A stretch of 64,000 bases of DNA from Aurantiochytrium sp. KH105 (Eukaryota > Sar > Bigyra > Thraustochytrida > Thraustochytriidae): contig BGKB01000092.1 in assembly GCA_003116975.1 (NCBI GenBank), positions 62,001 through 126,000 of the forward strand. Direction: 5' to 3'. The notes beneath the pieces were generated by a model. That model saw only the letters and a list, made by a program, of their open reading frames with translations, was not told the origin of the DNA and made no database searches. Positions within the stretch are counted from its first letter, which is position 1. Each line of letters starts with the position of its first letter. Shown one piece after another: positions 16,666 to 28,046 of the stretch. The translations under genes and the position numbers were made by a program.

Positions 16666-19593
16666 TTAGACCCAGCGCTCCGGGTTCGAGTCCGTGTCAG
16701 AATGGACGCTTCGCGTGGCAAGAGTGCCGAGCACTCCCGGATGCACAGCAGAACCCGGCTCGGTGGCCTTGGCATACACCTTGTGCATGATGTCATGATA
16801 GTCATGATGGTCCTCGACGCACTTGATGAACATGACGACGAGGTCTGACCACTGCGTGACAGTAGGATACTTTGCAGAAGTTTCGAGTAGAGTGAAGAAG
16901 TGATCCGTGCTAATGACGGTTCGGAAGGAGTCGTCGAGGTCCAGAAGGGTCGCAAAGTTGTACAGGTTAGGCTGCTCGCAAAGAACAATGGCATCGACAA
17001 TGCTCTTGACGTCTTCGAGCTCAAACTGGAGGTTCGTGCGCGTCATGGTGAAGACGAGGTACTCGGCCGCATCCTCCGAATAGGACGGATCCGTGCAAGC
17101 CTGAAGCATGACCTTGACGAATATACCGACATCCGGGGCAGCGCCGGAATCCATAATGACATCGACGGTTTCAATGGCTTCAGCAGCCATTGCAATAGCA
17201 AAAGCCTCATTAAGTGTCTCGCAAACGGTTTCGTCTGGTAAGTCACTGGGTATAAAATCAACAAGCATGGCAAAGGTGTCGGCACGGTTGTTTCGAGCCG
17301 CCATGGTGAGCAGGCTTGGGACAAGAACGCGCAAATCGCTGCGTGCGGAGGAGAGTAGATGCTTGGCAATGAGTGTGTGGCCGCCCTTGGCAGCAAGACC
17401 GAGCGCCATGGCTTGCTCGTCGCCCGAGGCGCGGCGAGCGATCTTGTTGCTGTGCGATCGGGCGGAACCGCTCCTCTTTATCCGCGTTAGCCCGTTGCGC
17501 ACCCGCGTCCAGGGCCAGCGACGACGCTGCGAAGACGAGGAGGATGAAGAGGAAGAGGAAGAAGATTCGGCTCCAGATTTGCCAGGACGCGCATCACCAT
17601 CCTCATTGGAGTCCGCGGCAAGGGACTCAAAGTCGGCCAAATTGCCTAGCGAGCGCGATGAACCCGCGCTACCCCGAGAAGGGCCCTCGAGCGGCATATC
17701 AAGTCCCAGGAACTGCTCGACGCCGACCTCGAGAAGCGCCAGCGCACTCTCGCGAGCGCTTTGCGGGTCAACTTCTTCGAGAGTGTTGAGAAAGATCTTG
17801 TAGAGGTCCTGTACGCGTTGCTCGAGGGTCATGGCCGAGCCGCGACGCTCCTTTTCAATTTGTGCAAGGGCCTCAACGCCGCGTACAAAGGCCTCGCGAT
17901 GCACGTAGCCTGGCGCAAGAGCCTCGTCAATGAGAATGTTGATGGCACGCGAGACGGTGCTCGTGGCCAGATCCTCGGACGCAGCGTCCTCAATTGACGC
18001 CGCACTCGGGGCCCAGCGCGGTGCAACGTGCGGTGGAGGTGGGGGCACGCGAGATGATTGTTCGACCTCGTCGCATTCCACGTCCAAGTGATGGCGAACG
18101 AGAGAGCGACGACGTGCGCCATATTCGCGCATGCTCGATGCGTTAAGACAGGAGGTTTCGATCTCGGTGGCGTCGCTCATGTGCCTCCGCTTGTCAGTCA
18201 CCGAACGGTCATGCGACGCGGTCCGGGAAAGACTATTTGGAATTGCAGCAGAGGAGGATGACGAGGAAGAAGCGGAAGAAGAGGAGGAAGACTCGTGTGT
18301 GATGAGCTGACGACGGGCGGCGCGTTGCACGTGAAGTTGGACAGCAGACCTTGCCGTGTTTTGTGAGAGTGCGTGCGAGGATGCAGAGGCAAGGACGTTG
18401 CGGCGCCTTCGCAATCGTTTCGTGGCTGTAGCATCGAGCGCGCCCCAGTCCTCGCGAAGCTCGAGCTGCTCAAAGATCCATGCAACGGTTTCTTTGTGAC
18501 CTCGCGAAGCAGCGCCCTTGAGTGCGACAGCGCATGCGGTGCGAAAGTCAGGCGAGTTGTCCTTGAGCTGGTGCAAAAAGTGGCTGAGGACCTGGTGCAA
18601 AGGATCGTTGACCTGCGCCGCCTGCGCGACTGCGGACCAGTTGTGGAGACTCATGTCCGCCCCGTGATCGAGGAGCAGACGAACCATGCGAAGGTCGTTG
18701 TTCATCACGGCGGCAATAAGGGGGGTACTCTTGGCAAAGGTGACGCGCAAGACGGGGCTCTTTACGAGCTTGGCGCCGCGAAAGGTCATAGCCACGCCCC
18801 ACCACATGTACTGCGCCTCGCCGTCGCAGACGCTAGTGTTGGGATCGAGGCCACTTTTCAGCGCGAGGTCGACTAGTTCATGCGCGCTTTGGCGCGTGAG
18901 AGTGACTAATAAGATGCCTGGATGTTGACCGCATTGGCAACTTGACATGTCGCCCTTGGACTCGTCGAAAATGGTATCTGCGCCCTTGATGGATGCGCCG
19001 GCGGAGTCGAGAAGGAGACGCGTCATGTCAGCGTTACCGCTGAGCAGGGAAAATAAGAGACTTTCGTCGATGAGACGCTGATTGATCTTGAGTCGCAAAA
19101 TATCAGCATTGGGGTCACTGGCGAGCTGACTCAGGACTTCGGCCATGAGTCCGAGGTCATTGGACTTGCGTGAGAGTATGAATTGCGCCTTGAGCCTCTC
19201 TGCGAGCGTTTCGAGAGACTGCTGCGCGGGGCTTCCTCGTCTTCGCGGGCGTCTCTCCTTGAGCTTGAAGGCTGGTCTGAGGCCGCTAGATTTCATGGAC
19301 GAGAGTTCGCTCAGACGGGCCAAGTGGCCGGTCGTGTCGGAGAAGGCTGCGGCGCTGTGGGCTGCGGCGTCTGGGTCGCTTTCGTCGGGGTCTTCTGCCA
19401 AACAGATTTCGGAGACAGCATCGACGGCGTCGGCCATTTCGTTATCACGAGCAAGGTCATCAAAGACGTCCTCGAGACCGTGTTTCCCGTAGACGGCTGC
19501 GAAGCTTTTCTCTGGAAAGTGCACGTGGCGGCGTCGTCTCCTTCCTCCCGCTCCGCCATGTGCGCCTGTCCGTCTTCGGGTTGTGCTCGCCAT
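16666..19593 (-). CDS. Ankyrin-repeat-like protein with serine tracts
   Basis: The product has 975 residues from the first ATG at 19593. The basic N-terminus (ASTTRRRTGAHGG, then RRRRRH) is followed by ankyrin-type helices. The clearest are SLLFSLLSGNADMTRLLLDS near residue 180 and TPLIAAVMNNDLRMVRLLLD near 284, with degenerate units elsewhere, such as GLAAKGGHTLIAKHLLSS near 725 and TMAARNNRADTFAMLVDF near 755. Two serine runs, at about 433 to 448 and 675 to 690, act as flexible linkers. Basic stretches around them (RRRWPWTRVRNG and similar) could be nuclear or membrane-contact signals. Ankyrin arrays bind proteins, but the partner is unknown. The C-terminal 200 residues are helical without a named domain. 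Confidence 0.82.
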   Translation of the reverse strand: MASTTRRRTGAHGGAGGRRRRRHVHFPEKSFAAVYGKHGLEDVFDDLARDNEMADAVDAVSEICLAEDPDESDPDAAAHSAAAFSDTTGHLARLSELSSMKSSGLRPAFKLKERRPRRRGSPAQQSLETLAERLKAQFILSRKSNDLGLMAEVLSQLASDPNADILRLKINQRLIDESLLFSLLSGNADMTRLLLDSAGASIKGADTIFDESKGDMSSCQCGQHPGILLVTLTRQSAHELVDLALKSGLDPNTSVCDGEAQYMWWGVAMTFRGAKLVKSPVLRVTFAKSTPLIAAVMNNDLRMVRLLLDHGADMSLHNWSAVAQAAQVNDPLHQVLSHFLHQLKDNSPDFRTACAVALKGAASRGHKETVAWIFEQLELREDWGALDATATKRLRRRRNVLASASSHALSQNTARSAVQLHVQRAARRQLITHESSSSSSASSSSSSSAAIPNSLSRTASHDRSVTDKRRHMSDATEIETSCLNASSMREYGARRRSLVRHHLDVECDEVEQSSRVPPPPPHVAPRWAPSAASIEDAASEDLATSTVSRAINILIDEALAPGYVHREAFVRGVEALAQIEKERRGSAMTLEQRVQDLYKIFLNTLEEVDPQSARESALALLEVGVEQFLGLDMPLEGPSRGSAGSSRSLGNLADFESLAADSNEDGDARPGKSGAESSSSSSSSSSSSQRRRWPWTRVRNGLTRIKRSGSARSHSNKIARRASGDEQAMALGLAAKGGHTLIAKHLLSSARSDLRVLVPSLLTMAARNNRADTFAMLVDFIPSDLPDETVCETLNEAFAIAMAAEAIETVDVIMDSGAAPDVGIFVKVMLQACTDPSYSEDAAEYLVFTMTRTNLQFELEDVKSIVDAIVLCEQPNLYNFATLLDLDDSFRTVISTDHFFTLLETSAKYPTVTQWSDLVVMFIKCVEDHHDYHDIMHKVYAKATEPGSAVHPGVLGTLATRSVHSDTDSNPERWV

Positions 19594-22500
19594 GCTGAGC
19601 GCGCGAGGAGCTCTCAGCGGGTCAGAGTCCAAGTCGAGCAAGAGAAGCAGCGAGAAGAAAGAGGCAGAGCGAGCACGCGTGCGTGCGTGCGTGCGTGTGC
19701 AAACGGGATGTCGCGCGTTTCCTCGGCCCTAAACCCTATCCTCGACTTTGTTCTCCGCTCCGGGCTGAGAGAAAGTCTGCGTCCGTCCACGCGGCTCCTC
19801 CCGCGCGCAGAGACGCTGCGCTGCGGTTCGCCGCGCCTCCCCGCGCCTCCCCGCGCCGCGCCGCGCTACAAGGTCTGGTCTCTGTCTGACCAACCTCCTC
19901 CGTTTCCACCACGGAATCGATGTGGCGCCCTGGGGCTCGTGCACGTGCCGCAGATCCTCGACCTTCCAGCCAGATCCTCGATCTGCGCGCGGCGCCTCCC
20001 AGAATCCCAGGATATCCTCGCCCCGGCCGGGCGCGTGCGCGGCCCTGCTTGGGGCCTGCCTGGCCGGGCCCCTCGCTCCCTCCCTCTCGCCTCGCCTCCT
20101 CGCCTCCTCGCCGCCTCGCCTCCGCCTCCTCCGCCGGCCGCGCCTCGCGCCCCGGGCCTCGCCTCCGCAGACGCGCGGCGCAGCGGGTGCAACGGAGCGG
20201 AGGGCGCTGCGCTGCGCTGGGATGGAAAGGAAGGGAATGGGATGGATGGAATGGACTTTTGGGCCTCGAACAGCGCTCGCTCCCGCTCCCCGAGGCCGAG
20301 AAGCCCCGCGGCGGCGGGCGCGGCCTGCGGCGGCGGCGGCGGCGGGCTCCGGGCGCGCGGCGCGCGCGAGGGCCGGGACGCAGGCGGCGCGGGCGGGCGG
20401 GCGCGCAGGGGGCGGGCGCGCGAGCGAGCGGACCGGGCGCGGGCCCGTTTCCTTTTTGGCGGCCCGCCGCAACGCGGCCCGCCTGGACGGGGGGATAAGC
20501 GCTCTCCTGTCCTGTCCTGCAAGAACGCGCGCACACGCACGCACCGCGCTCTTTCTTTCTTGCTTGCTTGCTTGCTTGCTTGCTTGCCCCGCTGCTCTAC
20601 GCATGGACTGAGAGTGCCACGATCGCCCGTCGCGCTGCAGCTGCTCGCGGCGCTGCTGCCGCCCCACCGAGCGTCAGTCGGCTCGGGCTGCGCGAGGAGC
20701 GCTGGAATCGAGGAGGGATGGATGTTCGGAGCAGAGGCTGAATGAAGATACGTAGATGCAGCAGATGCGAGCACAAAGCGGACATTACGAGAGCAAGCAA
20801 CTTGAAGCAAGCAAGTAAGCAAGCAAGCATTAGCAACCTGGCTGAAGGAGCCAAGGATACACATCCCTTCAGTGGCCATGGACGACGGACGGACGATCGC
20901 CTGGTCATGGAGCCAGGAGCGATGGACAAACAGCGATCAGCGATCGAGAAAAAGACGAGCAAGTGGAGGAGATGAATGGTGGATGTGCGAGGCCAGCCAG
21001 CCCGCCAGCCAGCCAGCCTGGGCATGCATGTGCAAATGCGTGTGCGTCTTATCGCCATGTGAGACGTAGCCTGGCTGGCGGCAGCTGAAAAGAGAGGTAT
21101 GGAAACATACGAGCCAAAGCGAGCATCTGCATCTGGAGCAGCCGGCTGACAAAGCATGTGTGCGTAGTACAGGCCGGCCCCCCCGGAAAGTCTTGTGCAC
21201 AGCTCGTCATCGTCGTCGTCTTCTTCTCCACCACCATCGCCACCGCCACCGCCTCCGCCGCCACGGTTGGTCCTCTTTTCTTGTGACCGCGAAGTGGTGG
21301 CTGGTGCTCGCCAAAGTCCGTCGCCTGCAGCTGCTCTTATTAGCTCACTGCGCGTGTGTCTGATTGGTTCGCAGCCCTTGCACGTGCTCGCTGCTGCTTG
21401 CCAAAAGCAGCGAGCACCCCAGGCAAGTACGGGACAGCGACGCACGCCCTGCCCTTGACGCCGCCGCGGCAGGACACGGGCAAGGAAAGCAGACCCGTGC
21501 TGCTTGCTGCCAGGCTGCAGCAGAAAGTAGAGCGCGGAAGGCCGCGCCCTACCACGGAGAGCTTTTGCGCGCGAGCTGCAGCTGCAGCTGCAGCTACACT
21601 GCACCGCACTGCGTGCTGGTGCTGGTTGAGCTGGTGCTGGTTGTGCTGGTGCCTCACATCATCAATGCGATCAAAGCAAGCTGCACCAGGCAGTTCAGCC
21701 GCGGCGGCGAACAGCAAAGATGCGACCAAGAAGAGGTTCTAGAGGTACGAGCCCAGCGGAGCGTCCCCCGGGCGTCCTCGTCCGTCGAGCGAGGGGTCCG
21801 CACGGGGACGGGCTGGGCGCGTGTGCGGCGTGTGTGCCGGCCGGGGAGGACCCGTCGGCGTCAACTGAGTGCGCGCGGACCGCGCGTTTGGGCCGAGGGT
21901 GCGGGATGTGCAGTGCAGGGTGTCGCGACCGTTCACGGATCAGTCTCGATGCTTCGTTTGTTCGATGGCATGCAAGTGTCCGCGCAGTCCCGGATCCTGC
22001 GATTGGCCTTGTTTCGTCGAGAGGTTGAACGCAGTATTCAGAGGTCGTGGGGAACGGCGATGCGGCGGACAGATTGTCATTCAATGAATCCGCTGCTGCC
22101 GCTGCGAGCGTAGCGAGATTCTAATTTGCTTTGGCTCCGGAACTGAACGTGATGGGAGAGAGAGAGAGAGAGATGTACATGCCGCTATGCCGCTGCCGCT
22201 GGTTCTTTAGATTCTGCAGCGAGGGTTCGTTCACAATTAGTTGCACATGGCGAACTTCAACTTGAAGGAACCAGTCCGGAACGCAGCGTGGTTGGCTGTG
22301 TAGCTGCTGCTGCAGCTGAGGGCTGCTGCTGCTGCAGCTGCTGTCGCCGTCGCCGTCTCGTGCGTGCGTGCCTGCTCGGTCTTTGGGATGTGGGTCTGAA
22401 GGAGGGTCAGTGACATTACATTGCGTGCTCTTGCTGTTGATTCTGACATCGCCCTGGCGCACGACGGCAAAGCGAACGCCATGGAATTCCCGCACTCTGT

Positions 22501-24850
22501 GTTGCTGCTGCTGCTCGTAGTGAAAGGTCAGCAGCATTGGCACCATACCAGCCAGGCCTGATCAGTTCTAAATTCTGCCTTTCTTGATAGGCTTCCTTGG
22601 AAGGCATAGACCGAATTGTCCCTCTTGTTTTGTTCTTATTCTTGTCCGTCTCCTTTTTTTTCCTTTTCGTTTGCTTCTTCGTGCCTTGAGCCTCGCATTT
22701 TGGATCATCAATCGATCGATCGATCGATGAACCACTATTATGACACAGCACTTGCCTCGGAGAGGCCTTGAACGCTTCTTCTCCATTCTTCGTCTCCTTC
22801 TCCTTCTCCTTCTCATTCTGCGCCGCCCCGCTTCGCCTGGCGCGGTGCAGTGGCGATGCGCGCTCGCTGACGGCCCTCGCCGGCACGCACGCCCGCCCGC
22901 CCGCCCGGTTGTCGTCCCCACAACGATTGACGTGCACCGCGATGCGAACGACGGCCCGCAGCACAGCACATCATCGTCACCTGTCAACCACCTGGCTGGC
23001 AGAGCCGGGCGACGACAATCTCGCGGCGCGAACAGAGAAGCTTCGCAGCGAGGAAGCCTGGGGAACAGCGAGGCTTCCGCGGTGACGCGCTTGCTGAAGG
23101 GCGGTCACTGCACCTCTGCGCAACCCTTTTTTCGTCGGCTTTCGGGACATCGGGACGACGGACAGACGTTGCCGAGCCGAGGTAGTAGGCGACATTGGTG
23201 CTCTCAGATTTGCGCTGCTACCGCGTGCCGAGAGCCGGGACGTGGCCAACTTGGATAAAAGGTGCACCGGCCTGCACGAGCCGCACCCGACTGGCGGGCC
23301 GGTGGGCGTGCGAGCGGGTCCGTTGGACGGCGACGAGGAGCAACGGCCACAACCAGCAGCGGTACGACAGCTCGGGTCCCGGCGGCCGGGGTCTCGGGTG
23401 CCGGGCGCTTATTCCCCGCACTGCGACCTCGCTATGCGTCTGGCTGTTTTTCCTCTCTTTACGGTTAGTTATTTTTAACCCGCCAGCCGACTGGCCATCT
23501 GGCCACAGTGGCCACTGCCTGCTGCTTCGTGCGCCGCCACCGTGGTCGCGATCGCATTGCGCATTGCGCAGCAGTAGCAGCGCGGCGCGGGGCACGTTAC
23601 GCTGCTGCCAGCTGCACTGCTGCTGTCTGCCTGCCTGCCTGTCTGTCTATTTGTCTGGCAGGCTGGAGGCGCCGCGCCGTGCCGTGCCGCGCTGTCTGTG
23701 CCTTCCTTGGTGGTCGTGATGGTTGCCGGGGCTGGCGGGGGAGGTCTCGTGATGCCGTGTTGCCGCGAGTCAACGTTCACGGAATGACGCCGAGACGATC
23801 CGGGCGGATGGGCGGCGCGGCAGCGGAGAGGGAGGGAGGGAACAGCGAAATGGCGCGAGGACCGAGGCCAGAACGGCAGGGGCTCGCGAACTTGGCGCGC
23901 TTCATTCCCTGCGCTCACTGCGCGGCGCCAGGGGCCGCGAGGGAGACCGAGTCGGGCGACGGTGGTTGCTTGGATTGACGTGCGTGAGGTGCGCGCGGCC
24001 AATGAGAGCGGCGAACGAGGAAGCCGCGGTAGGGGCCCCTAGGCGGTCTCTAGGCGCGGAGACAGCGAGCGCCGGCTTGCGCAAGTTTGGCCGAGGCCGC
24101 CGTCGTCACCCGCGGCGCCGCGGTGAGGGCGCGCGCGACAGCGACGTTGGCCGCGCGGCGCCACGTCACGGCCGACGGCGGCGCCGCGCCGCGTCGTGCG
24201 AGGCGAGCAAGGCGCGACTGGACAGGACTCGATGTGCGTGAGGCGCTCCCGGCGCGGCAGCTGGCTGGAGCTGACACGACTGACGCTCTCTCCGGAGTCG
24301 TGCCGCTGTCGATCGCGAAGAAAGGCAACGCGACGCGGCGGCGGGAGGAAGAAGAGGCCGCTGCCCGACGAGGGCGCGAGGGTGACCTGAGAGAAGGAAG
24401 AGGGAACGAGCGAAAAGAAAGAAGGAAAAAGAAAAAGAAAAAGAAGGAAAGCGACGGCGCATGAGCCAGCCATTGCGCAAGCAGGAGGGCGAGCCGGGGG
24501 CAGACAGAGAAGGGCCGAACCCGGACCGAGGGAGGAGGCGCGGGACTCGGGCGGGCAGAACCCGAACGAGGCAGACAAGACGGAGAGATCACAGCAGCAG
24601 CAGCAGCAGCAGCAGCGAGCGAGCGCGAGAGGATACGCGGCGGCAGCAGCAGCAGCAGTAGCAGCAGCGAGACGCAGCAGCGAGCGCAGACGCGAAGCGG
24701 AGCGAGGCGACGCGAAAGAAACGAAAGAGGAGGACAAGGACCGAGTCCGGATCTGGCGCAGCGAGCACGAGCTGGCCAAAGACAGACAGAGAACCGGCAG
24801 GAGAGATGCTCACGCAGTGCTCGAGGAGAGGCGCGGCGCAGCACTACAAG
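19594..24850. other. 5.2-kb gene-poor GC-rich region
   Basis: No gene is supportable here. From about 19680 to 20740 the frames are open in all phases and encode Arg/Ala/Pro/Gly low-complexity sequence, which fits a CpG-rich promoter or leader of the minus-strand ankyrin-like gene. CTTG tetramers run at about 20553 to 20587. GCAA and GCCA tetramers occur at 20804 to 20830 and 20992 to 21020. GCTGCA palindromic repeats lie at about 21570 to 21597, a GA run at about 22155 to 22173, and GATC tetramers at about 22709 to 22728. CAG triplet runs at about 24593 to 24617 and 24643 to 24668 lie in the probable leader of the next gene. The middle part (21700 to 24000) is ordinary-composition GC-rich DNA in which I recognise neither proteins nor structural RNAs. 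Confidence 0.5.
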
Positions 24851-25339
24851 ATGAACAGCTTCATGCACAAGATCGGCCTGCACAAGCTCGGGAGCAAGCG
24901 GCCGCTGTCCTCGACGGCGCCCGCCCCCGCGGCCAAATGCGTGCCCGACATGACCAAGGCCGGTGTCGCCACCAGCGGCGCCTCGCCTTTTGCCAAGTCG
25001 GCCGCAGACTCGATGAAGACCACGGCATCCTCGCACATGCGGGCATCCTCGTCCGTCAAGCGCCCCGGCGTCAAGTTCGCGGTGCAGTTCCCCCAAGAAG
25101 ACGACGAAGCCAAGGCCAACGACAACGAGATTGCCCACAACGGCAGCAACAGCTCTAGCAGCACCAGCGCCAGCAGTGACGGAAACGGAAACGACGAGGA
25201 GTCCAAGGTCTCTGCCGAGGAGTCCAAGGGCGTCCAGTTCAATCAGCGCGTCAAGGTTTTTGTCTACAAGCTGAGCGACGAAGAGCTCACGTGGAAGCGC
25301 GAGAACAACGCCACGCGGCTTGACCTTAGCGTCATGTAA
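24806..25339 (+). CDS. Small protein with two VxF-type motifs, function unknown
   Basis: The longest ATG frame gives 177 residues. A second ATG at 24851 gives 162 residues beginning MNSFMHKIGLHKLGSK and has the better context. A short motif appears twice in related form, KRPGVKFAVQFPQED near residue 86 and SKGVQFNQRVKVFVYKLSDE near residue 142, separated by a Ser/Asn/Asp-rich linker. The second form fits the common V-x-F-x-x-x-V-x-V pattern found in several eukaryotic regulatory and stress proteins and sometimes in phosphatase-docking proteins, but that is a weak analogy. The conserved-looking C-terminus (EELTWKRENNATRLDLSVM) suggests a real gene. The upstream leader carries CAG triplets. Confidence 0.65.
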   Translation: MLTQCSRRGAAQHYKMNSFMHKIGLHKLGSKRPLSSTAPAPAAKCVPDMTKAGVATSGASPFAKSAADSMKTTASSHMRASSSVKRPGVKFAVQFPQEDDEAKANDNEIAHNGSNSSSSTSASSDGNGNDEESKVSAEESKGVQFNQRVKVFVYKLSDEELTWKRENNATRLDLSVM

Positions 25340-28046
25340 AAGCGCAAGGCGTACCTGTTCTTCTTCTTCTTCTTCAAGTTCAACAGCACAGCACCCTCGT
25401 ACTGTATCATACACACAAACACAGTCGAACCAAGAAAAAAGAAGAAAGAAAGAAAACCGATGACCGCAACATAGATGTGCTCAAGCAAGCAAGCAAGCGG
25501 CCAGGTGTGCGGCAGCGGGTTGCGTCGTCCGAAGGGCACAGGCCATGGGGAGGCCCCGCCCTTCTTTTTGTTTGTAAAACCGACCCCGCTGACTGACTGA
25601 CTGACTGACTGACGGATCGATTGATCAATCCGTCAATCGCAGTCGACCGCCCTCCTTGAGCCGCTGCCGCTGTCGTCCGTCCTCGCGAAAGCAACGACGG
25701 AGCCCGGCTCGCCTTCCGATCCGCGACCCCTCGCCCGCCACTCAACGGCGAAGAGGAAGAGGAGGAAGAAAAAAAAGAAAAAGGCTCATCGAACGATGAC
25801 GCCGCGCTGTCCGCAGCAGGGCAGGTTGAACTGACCGCGACAAACTTCGCAGCCAGTCGCCGCTCTCCTCCAACAGCGCCACGGGCCACTGCCACTTCGA
25901 CCTATCTAAAATAACTGCTAAAAGTAAACTACCCAACCAATCAAACATCATTTTTGACTATTCTTATCTCGTTCTCATCATCTATTTTATCTACTACCCT
26001 CGCGGATTTTGCGCGAGACGCACGAGACCATTCTTCGTGCGGCTCCCTTCCCTTCATTCCGGCCTGCAGCCACTGCCAGTACAGCAGCAGCACGCGGAGC
26101 CCTCTGCACTGCTCTCAGGCTCAGACTGTCGCAACGTCTCCCTACAGCTTACCTATGTCTCTCTGTCCGGCCCCAACCTCGTGCACAACTTGACGGTGAC
26201 GGTGACCTGAAATGGGCCTGACCGGACCCAAGAGAAGAATGCAAGACCACACACTCTTCGCAAGACTTTCCATGGTTGATCAAAAGGGCGACAGCGGCAG
26301 CAGCATGTTGCGGCCAGCCGCCACCGTACGTACAAACTATACAGCCCTTTTGCAAACCACCGTCTCTGCTGGACCTCTTCTCCCGTGCCATCCATCTTCT
26401 CCGCCGTCACGGGCTGTCTTCCTGGCAGAGTGAGACGAGGCTCGTGGCGTAGCACTGGCATGACATGGCATGGCCAATCATGATGGGGTCAGCCTCGGCT
26501 TGGGAGTTGACCGCCTTGCATCCAGCCGTTCAGCCCTCGTCCGCCGGGATCGCCGTCGTGATGGGACCTCGCCGCGCCGCCGGAGCCGCCGCGCTCCGAG
26601 TGAGGCATCGGCGCGGCATCAACGGCAGCGGCACGAAGACCGAGGACTGACTGGCCGAGAGCGAGCGCGAGAGCCTGGGAGAGAGGCGGGACGGGCGGGC
26701 GGGGTCCCTTGAAAGCTGGCTGGCCTTCGAAGGGAATTTCGGTTGACTGTGACCTCTGCCCTGCTGCCTTGCCTTATATATATCTTGCCAACTTGAAGCC
26801 AAGCCAAGCCAAGCCAGGCCAGGCCAAGCCAAGCTCCCCAAGCCCGACGACGCAAGAAGGGCTGTCGATCTCGGCTCAGGATTGGAAGTCGAAGAGCGCG
26901 ACGACGACTGCGAGCGAGGGGCGTTTTTTCCTCACGGTCTTGGTGGCAGAAAATCGGCAGGGCCAGCCACCGCTCCCGTTAAACTTTATCAGCCACAGCA
27001 CACCATCAGCCAAAAAAGTTCATGGCCAAGTTCAAGCTGCACTGGCAGGCGAGGAAAGCCTGACTGGCGCCGAAAGGCAGGAAAGCACAGGCAATCCGCT
27101 GCCGCGCGTGCAATTCAGACGTGGACGCGGGCGCGGCAAAGCTGGCTGGCGCTGAGCTCGCCGCCAAAACCCGAGACTGATGGCTCCCGAGTCGCGAGTC
27201 GTGAACATCTGCAGCCTTTTTACTACCCGCCCTGCCGCGCCGTGCCGAGCGCACCGCGGGGAGCTGACCCCCGATGGCATTCCGCGAACTGTGGAATTCA
27301 GAGACCGCCCCGAGAGAAAAAAAAAGGGGGAAAAAAAGAATGGGCGCAAAAAAACTTTGATTCCCAGAAAAGAAAAGAAAAAGTCGCCCGCCCGCCATGG
27401 CCACTGTTGCCACATGTGCTGTTCGCTCAGAGCACCATCATCATAGGCAAAATGTAGCCCAAAACAAAAAAATTGAAAACACCTATCCTTGCACACAACT
27501 CGCTGTCGTGTGCACGAACGAAGTCGTTCACCAGCCATGCCACGGCATCCTCGTGTATACAAGAGCAGGCAGGTGTACGCGCTACAAAACGTGCAGCAAG
27601 CTGAAGCTGACATCGTCCAAATGTCTTTCTTAGCCAATGCCAAATGTATAACATGACTGCAGTGCAGACACCAAAATGAAGGATCAGCGTGAAGCCACCA
27701 CGACTTGTCAGTCGTTGTCCTCAAGCTTGCAATGTGACTGATCGAAAAGTTCTCGCATTCTTTACTACGCACACCACGCGAACGTATAATACGGATACAC
27801 TAAAGCGTACACAGTCTCATGTCTACAATAATGTAGACGAAAGAAAATGCCTCTCGCACGCACAACTTGGTCGGCACCGAGTAGCCAGATCGTACAAGGG
27901 CGGCCGGCACCCGCGTGTGCGACCGTACCCTCGCGCTTCACGCGTGCGCTGACGCGCCGGCCGACCGAGCGGCGCTCACTCGCGCTCGCGCGCGCCGACA
28001 CGCGCGCACTTCAAACACCGACGCCAACGAGGAAACGCGAGGAACC
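25340..28046. other. 2.7-kb intergenic region
   Basis: No gene is convincing. TTC triplets lie at about 25359 to 25376 just after the preceding stop, and GACT tetramers at about 25590 to 25613. CCAAG/CCAGG pentamers occur at about 26797 to 26835. A-rich patches lie at about 27317 to 27390. GC content falls towards the right until the GC-rich leader of UNC50 begins near 27890. Confidence 0.55.

Noticed and set aside
16672-16700. GGTTCGAGTCC word suggesting a tRNA T-arm
   Set aside because: It falls inside the coding 3' end of the ankyrin-like gene and no cloverleaf can be built around it.
19728-19742. CCCTAAACCCTA-like word suggesting telomeric repeat
   Set aside because: It is only about two units long and isolated, so it is not a telomere tract.
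19729-20879. Open frames of up to 520 codons near 20 kb
   Set aside because: Same composition effect; Arg/Ala/Pro/Gly-rich products in several phases.
24050-25414. 454-codon minus-strand frame covering the small gene at 24.8 kb
   Set aside because: It is antisense to the better supported plus-strand protein and rich in Ser/Arg/Leu low complexity.
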